From: Rhizobium sp. BK376
GTDB lineage: Bacteria; Pseudomonadota; Alphaproteobacteria; Rhizobiales; Rhizobiaceae
Direction: 5' to 3'
Length of the DNA stretch: 64,000 nucleotides
NCBI RefSeq assembly: GCF_004341625.1
Contig: NZ_SLZG01000005.1
Location: 248,001 to 312,000, forward strand
Shown here: piece by piece, positions 17,278 to 24,498 of the stretch
Numbering within the stretch: the stretch's first letter is position 1
Layout: each line of letters starts with the position of its first letter
Program-made: the position numbers and the translations under genes
Notes under the pieces: generated by a model
The model's input: only the letters and a program-made list of their open reading frames with translations
Told to the model about the DNA's origin: nothing
Database searches by the model: none

Positions 17278-18071
17278 CCTTGCTCGAACGAATCACCATC
17301 ACCCTGCTCTGGATAATAGGTGGCATCACCTTTGCGGTGCTCTATGCACCGGCGGCTATCGTCATCCTGCTTTCCTTCGTGGGTATCAAAGACCGCAAGC
17401 TGGACTGGTCGGACTTCAGCCTGCAATGGTACGGCAAATTCGCAAGCAATAGTCAGTTGATCGACGCTCTGTCCAATTCGCTGATCGTCGGCGTCTGCGC
17501 CGTTTTGATTGCCAGCGCGATTTCGCTCGGTCTCGCATACTACATGAAGACCGGCGCGCGCAGTGGTCGTTCCTATGTCGAATTCGTGATCTTCCTGCCT
17601 TTCGTCCTGCCTGCGATCATCACCGGCATCTCGCTGCTGGTTGCCTTCCGCGAGATCGGCATCGAACGCAGCCTGGTCACTGTCACCGCCGGCCACGTCG
17701 TTCTGATTCTGGCGGTGATCTACAGGATGGTCACGATCAGGCTCGACGCGATGGAAAATTCGCAGATCGAAGCCTCCCTCGATCTTGGGGCGAACGGCTG
17801 GGAAACCTTTGTATATGTTGTGTTTCCGCAGTTGCGCTCAGCCCTGGTCACCAGTTCCCTACTTGCTTTTGCCCTCTCCTTCGACGAAACATTGGTAACG
17901 TTTTTTCTCGTCGGAGGGGAAACAACACTCCCCATGCGGCTTTGGGCAATGATGCGAACTGGCTTCACCCCGGAAATCAATGCGCTTGTTTCCGTTGTGC
18001 TTTGTGTGACGTTTCTGTTTGCGGCTCTAGGCGCTATGTCTCTGCGCAAGAGCATCGAGCGGAAATCATGA
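17274..18071 (+). CDS. PotC-like ABC transporter permease (265 aa)
   Basis: This is the second membrane subunit of the polyamine-type importer, with six predicted helices. The coupling loop is EASLDLGANGWETFVYVVFP, and the C-terminal family stretch is SFDETLVTFFLVGGETTLPM. It overlaps the PotB-like gene by 4 bases (ATGA). The XRE regulator gene follows after 43 bases and may belong to the same transcript. Confidence 0.9.
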   Translation: MTLLERITITLLWIIGGITFAVLYAPAAIVILLSFVGIKDRKLDWSDFSLQWYGKFASNSQLIDALSNSLIVGVCAVLIASAISLGLAYYMKTGARSGRSYVEFVIFLPFVLPAIITGISLLVAFREIGIERSLVTVTAGHVVLILAVIYRMVTIRLDAMENSQIEASLDLGANGWETFVYVVFPQLRSALVTSSLLAFALSFDETLVTFFLVGGETTLPMRLWAMMRTGFTPEINALVSVVLCVTFLFAALGAMSLRKSIERKS

Positions 18072-18114
18072 CTTCTGCAAGAGGCACCGGCAAGATTGGA
18101 AAACACGGCAAGAC

Positions 18115-18774
18115 ATGAATGAAAAAGTAAAAAACCTCGGAAAGCTACTGAAGGATCGTCGAGCCTACCATGGTTGGACGCTTGCTGAAGTCAGCTCTAT
18201 GACGGGCATAGCCACCTCCACCCTGTCCAAAGTCGAGAACGGACATATCTCACCGAATTTCGATACGATCCTCAAGCTGTCGCATGGGCTTGGTGTCGAA
18301 ATCGGCGATCTGCTGAACTCGTCGCCGAATGAGCCGACGCCGCCCCTTGTCGTCGCGCGCCGCAGCATCAATCGCAATCTCGAAGGACAGCAGCTCGACC
18401 GGCAGTACTATCGTTACAGTTACCTGTCTTCCGACGTCGCCCATAAACGCATTATCCCGATTCATATCGAGGTGCGCGCGCTGACGCCGGAGCAGATGGG
18501 GCCGCTGACTGCCCATGTCGGCGAGGAGTTCATTCTCGTCCTCAGCGGCAGAATCCGCCTCTTCAGCGAGTATTATGAGCCGACCGATCTCGAACAGGGC
18601 GACAGCGTCTATCTCGATAGCACCATGAAGCACGGCTACATGTCGCTTGAGGCGCCGAGCAGTTCTATCATGGTCTGCTGCTCCAGCGCCACGCCGAACC
18701 TTGCGCAGACGCTTCGAGAGGTGATCAAGGAGCAGATCATCTCCGAGCAGCAGGCGAAAGGGAAGGGCAGCTAA
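18115..18774 (+). CDS. XRE-family regulator with cupin domain (219 aa)
   Basis: An N-terminal Cro/CI helix-turn-helix (residues 5-62, with GWTLAEVSSMTGIATSTLSKVENG) is followed by a linker and a C-terminal cupin domain (HVGEEFILVLSGRIRLFSE, then GDSVYLDS.MKHGY). This layout is the PuuR/SutR-like group that senses a small metabolite through the cupin and often controls polyamine or amino-acid catabolic genes. Its place at the end of the aminotransferase-PotDABC set suggests that it regulates that set. It converges with the GntR gene, leaving only 10 bases between the stops. Confidence 0.9.
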   Translation: MNEKVKNLGKLLKDRRAYHGWTLAEVSSMTGIATSTLSKVENGHISPNFDTILKLSHGLGVEIGDLLNSSPNEPTPPLVVARRSINRNLEGQQLDRQYYRYSYLSSDVAHKRIIPIHIEVRALTPEQMGPLTAHVGEEFILVLSGRIRLFSEYYEPTDLEQGDSVYLDSTMKHGYMSLEAPSSSIMVCCSSATPNLAQTLREVIKEQIISEQQAKGKGS

Positions 18775-18784
18775 ACGGTCCGAT

Positions 18785-19756
18785 TCAGTCGAGCACATAG
18801 GATATCGGTGTAACATCTGACATGGCGAGATAGGCCTGTAGGCGTTCCTTGGCCTTGATGCTGGATTGTTCGAGGTGGGATGTCAGGGCCTGTTGGGCGA
18901 GCGGGTAGTTGTACGCGGCGACCGCGTCCATGATCGCCAGGTGTTCGTCCATAAAGGCATCGATCGGCAAAGTGCCCCGGACAGCGCGTTGGATGTGTTT
19001 TCCGGCAACAAGCACGCATCGCGTGCGCTTTAGGGCTTCGAGAATCTCGGGGTTGGCGCTGTATTGCAGCGTGGCGACGTGAAGGTCCTCTTCAAGCGTG
19101 TCGAGTTCGGCGCTCGCTACCGCCGGAAAATGTTCCGATGCCGCAACCAGACGCTTTCGCATCGTGCTTAAGGCTTCCGCAGGAATGCGTAGCATGGCGG
19201 TTCTGAGCGCTGCCGGCTCGAGGAGCATGCGGACCTCGTAGAGATCGTGAAAACGATCCTCGCTGAGGGGATTGATCCACCAGCGGGACTTCTCGTCGCG
19301 CGTAACGATGCCGTTTTTTACGGCGTGATTGAGGATGTCGCCGGCAACGGTGCGACCGACATTGTAATGGCGGGCCAAAGCGAGTTCGTTGATGCGAAAG
19401 CTGCCGAAGACGGCGCGCAGGATGACGGTATTTTCGAAGTCGTAGTAGAAATTCTGCCAGGCGAACGTCTTGGGGCTCGTTATGGTTTCGTCTTCCAGCT
19501 TCAGCATGTCAGGCGTTATCTTGAGGCGCTGCGGCTCGCCCGTCTTGCCCGCGAGCACGCCACGTCCGTCGAAACGACGCACGAGGCCCTCGGCTTCCAG
19601 CGTCGCCAGCGCTTGCTTCACGGGCGAGCGGCTCGAATCGAAGAGCGCCGCGATCGGTCCCTCGAGAAGGACCGTGCCTTCCGGAAGGCTCCGCGACGTC
19701 ACAGCCTTGCGCAGCGTGTCGGCGATGGCTTCGTAGGCGAGTGTTCGGTGCGCCAT
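18785..19756 (-). CDS. GntR family regulator with two winged-helix domains and FCD domain (323 aa)
   Basis: Residues 5-70 form a GntR winged helix (LYEAIADTLR-like start, SRSPVKQALATLEAEGLVRRF). A second winged-helix-like unit follows at about 112-168, with RINELALARHYNVGRTVAGDILNHA then KNGIVTRDEKSRWWINPL. The C-terminal FCD ligand-binding domain starts at YEVRMLLEPAALRTAM. Ordinary FadR-subfamily regulators have one DNA-binding domain and about 230 residues, so this protein has an extra reader head. It is 16 bases downstream of the UxaA-type gene on the same strand and probably controls the divergent dehydratase and aldolase operons. Confidence 0.88.
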   Translation of the reverse strand: MAHRTLAYEAIADTLRKAVTSRSLPEGTVLLEGPIAALFDSSRSPVKQALATLEAEGLVRRFDGRGVLAGKTGEPQRLKITPDMLKLEDETITSPKTFAWQNFYYDFENTVILRAVFGSFRINELALARHYNVGRTVAGDILNHAVKNGIVTRDEKSRWWINPLSEDRFHDLYEVRMLLEPAALRTAMLRIPAEALSTMRKRLVAASEHFPAVASAELDTLEEDLHVATLQYSANPEILEALKRTRCVLVAGKHIQRAVRGTLPIDAFMDEHLAIMDAVAAYNYPLAQQALTSHLEQSSIKAKERLQAYLAMSDVTPISYVLD

Positions 19757-19772
19757 TTCGTCCTTTCCCGTC

Positions 19773-21302
19773 TCAGGTCACCGCACCTATTTGCCAAGGA
19801 ACAAATTCGAGGTCACCATAATTGTATCCCTCGCTCAGTGTCCGCTCCCCGGAGGCGACGGCAATGATTCTCTCGAAAATGCGCTCGCCCGCCAGCTGGA
19901 TGCTGTCGCTGCCGTCGACGATACCGCCACAATTGATATCCATGTCCTCGCTCATGTGCTCGTACATCTCGTTGTTTGTCGCAACCTTGATGCAGGGCGC
20001 AGGCTTAAAGCCGGAGACGGAACCGCGGCCGGTGGTGAAGACGACGAGGTTGCAGCCGCCGGCGACTTGCCCTGTGACGGCGACGGGATCGTAGCCTGGC
20101 GTATCCATGAAGACGAAACCGGGTTCGGTGATGGGTTCTGCATATTCGTAGACTTCCATCAGCGGCATTGAACCGCCCTTGGCAACCGCGCCAAGCGACT
20201 TTTCGAGGATGGTCGTGAGGCCGCCTTCCTTGTTGCCGTGCGAGGGATTGTTATTCAGCTCAGCACCATTTTTTGCCGTGTAATCGCGCCACCAATCGAT
20301 GCGCGTCATCAGCTTTTCGGCGATGGCAGGCGTGGCGGCGCGCCGTGTCAGAAGGTGCTCGGCGCCATAGATTTCAGGGGTCTCACTGAGAACGGCCGTA
20401 CCGCCGCTCTTCACCACGAGATCGGCGGCATAGCCGAGCGCCGGGTTGGCGGTAATTCCGGAATAGCCATCAGAGCCGCCACATTGCAGCGCGACCTTGA
20501 GACCGGACAATGGCTGCTCGGTCCGCTTCACGGCATCGATTTCCGGCAGAAGCTCCTGGATGATCGAAACGGCTTCCTCGATCGTCTTTCTCGTCCCGCC
20601 CATGCGCTGGATGGTCATCGTGCGCAAGAGAGGGCCTTCCTCCAGTTCGAAGGCTTTGACCAGATGACTGATCTGGTTCGTCTCGCATCCGAGCCCGATC
20701 ATCAGGATGGCCGCGAAATTCGGGTTGCGGGCATAGCCGTTCAGCGTGCGCCGCAGATAGGCGTAGCCTTCGGTGTTGGTCGGGATGGCGCAACCGGTGC
20801 CATGCGTCAGCGCGACGACGCCGTCGACATTGGCATAGTTGCCGAAGCCGTTGATCTTGAAGTAGTCGGCAACCGCCCTGGCGACGGTGGCAGAGCAGTT
20901 CACCGAAGTGATGATGCCGACGTAATTGCGGGTGCCCACGAGGCCCGAGGGGCGCAGATAGCCTTTGAAGCTTCGTCTTTCGCTCTCGGGAAGAAGCGGC
21001 GTCGGCCGACCGTCGGCGGCGAATTCGTGCGAGACGGCGCTGTCGAGCATCGCAAGGTTCTGCAGATGAACATGCTCACCGGGAGCGATGTCGCGGCTGG
21101 CGCGACCGATGACCTGCCCGTACTTAAGGACGACCTCACCTTGAGGGATCGTGCGCACGGCGATCTTGTGGCCGCTCGGGATAGCACTCAGCGCCGAGAC
21201 CTCCCCGATCGCCTCGCCTGCCACGATAGGGCGCGTGGCGACGACCACGTTGTCCATGTCATGCAGGCGGATGACGGCGGGGCCGGATTGATGCTCGGGC
21301 AT
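19773..21302 (-). CDS. UxaA-family sugar-acid dehydratase (509 aa)
   Basis: This protein belongs to the altronate/galactarate dehydratase (UxaA/GarD) family. The N-terminal SAF-like domain spans residues 1-90 (IRLHDMDNVVVATRPI, VRTIPQGEVVLKYGQVIG). The large catalytic domain contains GLVGTRNYVGIITSVNCSAT, CETNQISHL, QCGGSDGYSGITANPALG and the late GGCNLVVFTTGRGS. These enzymes dehydrate aldonates or aldarates to 2-keto-3-deoxy acids. Next to an aldolase and with a fuconolactonase-type operon nearby, L-fuconate or a related 6-deoxyaldonate is a good candidate substrate. ATG 21302 has the ribosome-binding site AGGAG; upstream in-frame codons run into the divergent promoter. Confidence 0.9.
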   Translation of the reverse strand: MPEHQSGPAVIRLHDMDNVVVATRPIVAGEAIGEVSALSAIPSGHKIAVRTIPQGEVVLKYGQVIGRASRDIAPGEHVHLQNLAMLDSAVSHEFAADGRPTPLLPESERRSFKGYLRPSGLVGTRNYVGIITSVNCSATVARAVADYFKINGFGNYANVDGVVALTHGTGCAIPTNTEGYAYLRRTLNGYARNPNFAAILMIGLGCETNQISHLVKAFELEEGPLLRTMTIQRMGGTRKTIEEAVSIIQELLPEIDAVKRTEQPLSGLKVALQCGGSDGYSGITANPALGYAADLVVKSGGTAVLSETPEIYGAEHLLTRRAATPAIAEKLMTRIDWWRDYTAKNGAELNNNPSHGNKEGGLTTILEKSLGAVAKGGSMPLMEVYEYAEPITEPGFVFMDTPGYDPVAVTGQVAGGCNLVVFTTGRGSVSGFKPAPCIKVATNNEMYEHMSEDMDINCGGIVDGSDSIQLAGERIFERIIAVASGERTLSEGYNYGDLEFVPWQIGAVT

Positions 21303-21358
21303 CGATATCTCCTGAAATTGACCATTGCGTGCAAAAATCATTCGTGATACCGCTTCAG

Positions 21359-21380
21359 AAGTCAAGTGCAGACTTGAGTT
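21359..21380. promoter_or_regulatory. Candidate operator palindrome between divergent dehydratase and aldolase genes
   Basis: This is a 22-base imperfect palindrome: TCAAGT-GCAG-ACTTGA in the centre, flanked by further matching bases, so that 8 of 9 positions pair. It sits in the 107-base spacer between the two divergent starts. It is a candidate site for the GntR regulator encoded in the same operon. Confidence 0.5.
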
Positions 21381-21409
21381 ACACGAAAATTTGCGGGGCA
21401 TTTTTAAAG

Positions 21410-22333
21410 ATGGCGAGTGATCGACCCTATTCCGGACTCTACCCAGTGGCGCCGACACCTTTCACTGAAACGGGAGATGTCGATTTCGACGGCCAGCGCC
21501 GCGTGCTTGATTGCATGATCGACCAGGGTGTCGACGGTATCTGCATTCTGGCGAACTATTCCGAGCAGTTTCTTTTGTCCGACGAAGAACGCCTGCAGCT
21601 GACCGAGCTCAGCCTCGCTCATGTCGCAGGCCGCGTACCTGTCATGGTGACCTGCAGCCATTTCAGCACACAGATCGCCGCTGCCCGCGCCGAGCACGCC
21701 TCGAAGCACGGCGCCAAGCTCATCATGCTGATGCCGCCTTATCATGGCGCAGGCATCAAGCTCGATGAGACATCAATCCGCGAGCATTTCGCCCGGGTCG
21801 CCGATGCTGCCGGCGTTCCGATCATGATCCAGGACGCCCCCTTGAGCGGCGTTACCCTTTCAGCCGATTTCATGGCGCGCATCGCGCGCGACCTGCCGCT
21901 CGTGCGCTACTTCAAGATCGAGGTCGCGGGGACGGCCGCGAAGCTCCGCAAGCTCATCGAACTCGGCGGCGAGGCGGTCGAGGGACCGTTCGATGGCGAA
22001 GAGGCAATCACCCTGATGGCGGATCTCGATGCTGGTGCGACCGGCGTCATGTCGAGCGCAATGCTGCCCGATCTGATCCGCCCTGTGATCCAATATCATC
22101 GCGCCGGCGACCGCCAGCAGGCCGCAAATGCCTACGAGCGCATCCTGCCGCTGATCAATTATGAAAACCGGCAGTGCGGTCTTCGGGCTGCCAAGACTGT
22201 CATGATGGAGGGGGGCGTCATCAAGTCCGATCACGTCCGCCATCCGCTCGAGCCGCTTCATCCAGCAACGCGGGCTGGCCTCCTGGAACTCGCAGGCGGC
22301 GTCAATCCCCTGGCACTCTCCTGGGGCAAGTGA
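21410..22333 (+). CDS. DHDPS/NAL-family aldolase, 2-keto-3-deoxysugar-acid type (307 aa)
   Basis: This TIM-barrel class I aldolase has its Schiff-base lysine at K169 (VRYFKIEVAG). Two positions that are nearly invariant in true dihydrodipicolinate synthase differ. The carboxylate-binding GTTGE loop reads ANYSE (48-52), and the catalytic tyrosine of the YNVP motif is replaced by Gln141 in IQDAP. The enzyme is therefore probably not a lysine-biosynthetic one but a sugar-acid aldolase or dehydratase. It heads the plus-strand operon with AroE-like, DegT-like and ALDH genes. An aldolase of this superfamily cleaves 2-keto-3-deoxy-L-fuconate to pyruvate and L-lactaldehyde in Veillonella and Campylobacter. 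ATG 21410 fits the family N-terminus. Confidence 0.87.
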   Translation: MASDRPYSGLYPVAPTPFTETGDVDFDGQRRVLDCMIDQGVDGICILANYSEQFLLSDEERLQLTELSLAHVAGRVPVMVTCSHFSTQIAAARAEHASKHGAKLIMLMPPYHGAGIKLDETSIREHFARVADAAGVPIMIQDAPLSGVTLSADFMARIARDLPLVRYFKIEVAGTAAKLRKLIELGGEAVEGPFDGEEAITLMADLDAGATGVMSSAMLPDLIRPVIQYHRAGDRQQAANAYERILPLINYENRQCGLRAAKTVMMEGGVIKSDHVRHPLEPLHPATRAGLLELAGGVNPLALSWGK

Positions 22334-22345
22334 GGGCAGGGCAGC

Positions 22346-23179
22346 ATGTCGATCATTGAAGAGCCCAAGATCGCTGAAATCCCCAAGGTCGTTGAAATCA
22401 GCGGCCGCACGCGCGTCCTCGGCATCCTTGCGCATCCGACCGAACACGTGAAGGCGCCTCCCGGCATCAATCGCATCGCGATGATGCGCGGCAAGGACGC
22501 GGTCATGGTGCCGCTCAATGTTGCGCCGGCCGATCTCGACGGTTTCGTCGCCAGCCTGCGTGTGCTGAAAAGCTTCGATGGCGCCATCGTCACCGTGCCG
22601 CACAAGCAGTCCATCATCCGGCTTTGCGACGAGGTGAGCCCGCAGGCGCTGGCTGTCGGCGCCGCAAATGTCGTGCGACGCGAAGCGGACGGCCGGCTCG
22701 TCGGCGACCAGCTCGATGGCATAGGTTTCGTCGAGGGCCTGCGCGGTCAGGGCATCGAGGTGCGCGGACGCTCCGTCTATCTCGTCGGGGCAGGCGGGGC
22801 GGCCAACGCCGTCGCCTTCGCGCTCGCCGAGGCTGGGATCACGAAGCTGACGCTGGCCAACCGCACGGTCGACAAGATCGAGACGCTGGCCGCCAAGCTG
22901 CGCACCGCCTATCCGGCAATCGACGTCGCAATCGGCTCTGTCGATCCGCGCGGGCACGATCTCGTCGTCAACGGTACCACTCTCGGCATGAACGTCACCG
23001 ATCCCCTGCCGCTCGATGCTTCGCTGCTCGAACCGAACATGATTGTTGCCGAAGTCATCATGGAACCGGAAATCACGCCGCTGCTTCAGGCCGCCCGCGA
23101 CGTCGGATGCCGCATACATCTCGGTCGCCACATGCTCGACCACCAGCTTCAGCTGATGGCCAATTTTCTCGGACTCTGA
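22346..23179 (+). CDS. Shikimate dehydrogenase-like oxidoreductase (277 aa)
   Basis: This protein has the AroE fold: an N-terminal substrate domain and a C-terminal NAD(P) domain (VYLVGAGGAANAVAFALAEAG, then LANRTVDKIETLA). Catalytic Lys87 (VTVPHK) and Asp124 (GDQLDG) are kept. The two serines that hold the shikimate carboxylate (HSxS) are replaced by Val35 and Ala37 in EHVKAPPGIN, so shikimate is an unlikely substrate. It also carries a 20-residue N-terminal extension. Starting 12 bases after the aldolase, it probably reduces or oxidises an intermediate of this catabolic pathway. Confidence 0.86.
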   Translation: MSIIEEPKIAEIPKVVEISGRTRVLGILAHPTEHVKAPPGINRIAMMRGKDAVMVPLNVAPADLDGFVASLRVLKSFDGAIVTVPHKQSIIRLCDEVSPQALAVGAANVVRREADGRLVGDQLDGIGFVEGLRGQGIEVRGRSVYLVGAGGAANAVAFALAEAGITKLTLANRTVDKIETLAAKLRTAYPAIDVAIGSVDPRGHDLVVNGTTLGMNVTDPLPLDASLLEPNMIVAEVIMEPEITPLLQAARDVGCRIHLGRHMLDHQLQLMANFLGL

Positions 23180-23228
23180 GCCTTTTTAGCCGGCTACGGC
23201 CTCACTTTTAGTTTTGGGAGACATCGGA

Positions 23229-24488
23229 ATGCAGGATTTGGCAATCAACGGCGGCCCGCGCGCGATCGACGGCACCTTGCCGAGTTTTCGTGACGCCTCT
23301 GGCCGCACCTTCGGGCAGGAAGAACTCGATGCGCTGGCGGAGGTCATAAAGTCGGGGCGCCTGTCCTTCCTGACGGGGAAGAAGACCGCGGAATTCGAGC
23401 AGGCATTTGCCGAGAAATACGGTGTCAAACATGCGGTCGCCGTCGCAAACGGCACTGCGGCGCTTCACACCGCGGTGATCTATCTCAATCCCGAGCCGGG
23501 CGATGAGATCATCCTCTCGCCAGTCACTGACGTGGGCACCGTCATTCCCGTTGTCGCCCAGCTCGCAATTCCCGTCTTCGCCGACGTCGATCCGATTACC
23601 CAGAACATCGATCCGGCCTCAATCGAGCGCAACATCACGCCACGGACCCGCGCAATCATGGTGACGCATGTTTATGGCCACCCAGCCGACATGGACGCGA
23701 TCATGGCGATTGCCCGCAAGCACGACCTCTTCGTCATCGAGGACTGCGCCCAGGCGCATCTCGCCTATTACAAGGGCAAGCTCTGCGGCACTTTCGGAGA
23801 CGTCGCCTGCTTCAGCTTCCAGCAATCGAAGCACATGACGACCGGCGATGGCGGTATGGTCATCAGCAACAAGGACGAACAATTCGGTCGAGGCTTGCGT
23901 CATTGCAGCGACAAGGGCTGGCCGCGCGAGCGAGGCGGGCGCGATCACCTGTTTCTCGCGCCGAACTACCACATGACCGAACTTCAGGCTGCCGTCGGCC
24001 TCGAACAGCTGAAGAAGCTGGAACAGTTTGTCGACGCCCGCGTCGCGTCCGCGGACCGGCTGACGCAGCTTCTTGCCGGCGTCGGTGTGCAGCCTGTGCT
24101 GCCGCTTGAAGGCACGACCGGCGTCTATTTCTTCTATTCGTTCCGGCTCGATCCGGCAAAGCTCGTCGTCCCCGTCACCGAGGTGATGAAGGCACTGACT
24201 GCCGAGGGCATCGACGGCTTCATCGGCTATCCCGGCCAGATCCCGCTCTACGCCTATCCTGTTATCCGCGAGCACAAGACCTTCGGCGCATCAGGATGGC
24301 CGTTCACGCTCGAGGGCGTGCGCAAGATCGACTATGCCGACGGACTTTGCCCGGAGGCGGAACGCGCCTGCAAGGAAACGATCTGCATGTGGTGGACGGA
24401 CCGCCTGGAAGAACGCCATCTGCAGCAGATTGGCGCCGCGATCCGCAAGGTGGTCGCGGCCTACGCCAAGCCCGCCGTTGCAGCGTGA
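23229..24488 (+). CDS. DegT/DnrJ/EryC1 family PLP aminotransferase (419 aa)
   Basis: This is a fold-type I PLP enzyme of the sugar-aminotransferase family. Key features are VANGTAALHTAV, the cofactor Asp in VIEDCAQAH, and the catalytic lysine in FSFQQSKHMTTGDGG. The family acts on keto-sugars, keto-cyclitols or, as 3-amino-5-hydroxybenzoate synthase, on an amino-shikimate derivative. Lipopolysaccharide or antibiotic sugar genes, the usual neighbours, are absent. It instead sits between a shikimate-dehydrogenase-like gene and an aldehyde dehydrogenase. ATG 23229 with GGGAG 8 bases upstream is preferred over an in-frame TTG at 23214. Confidence 0.87.
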   Translation: MQDLAINGGPRAIDGTLPSFRDASGRTFGQEELDALAEVIKSGRLSFLTGKKTAEFEQAFAEKYGVKHAVAVANGTAALHTAVIYLNPEPGDEIILSPVTDVGTVIPVVAQLAIPVFADVDPITQNIDPASIERNITPRTRAIMVTHVYGHPADMDAIMAIARKHDLFVIEDCAQAHLAYYKGKLCGTFGDVACFSFQQSKHMTTGDGGMVISNKDEQFGRGLRHCSDKGWPRERGGRDHLFLAPNYHMTELQAAVGLEQLKKLEQFVDARVASADRLTQLLAGVGVQPVLPLEGTTGVYFFYSFRLDPAKLVVPVTEVMKALTAEGIDGFIGYPGQIPLYAYPVIREHKTFGASGWPFTLEGVRKIDYADGLCPEAERACKETICMWWTDRLEERHLQQIGAAIRKVVAAYAKPAVAA

Positions 24489-24498
24489 GGGAGCAGAT

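Noticed and set aside
20238..21347. 369-codon plus-strand frame opposite the UxaA-type gene
   Set aside because: The UxaA family motifs are on the minus strand across the whole length, so the antisense frame has no independent support.
23229..24488. DegT-type gene considered as part of an LPS or antibiotic sugar cluster
   Set aside because: No glycosyltransferase, nucleotidyltransferase or epimerase gene is present in the neighbourhood.
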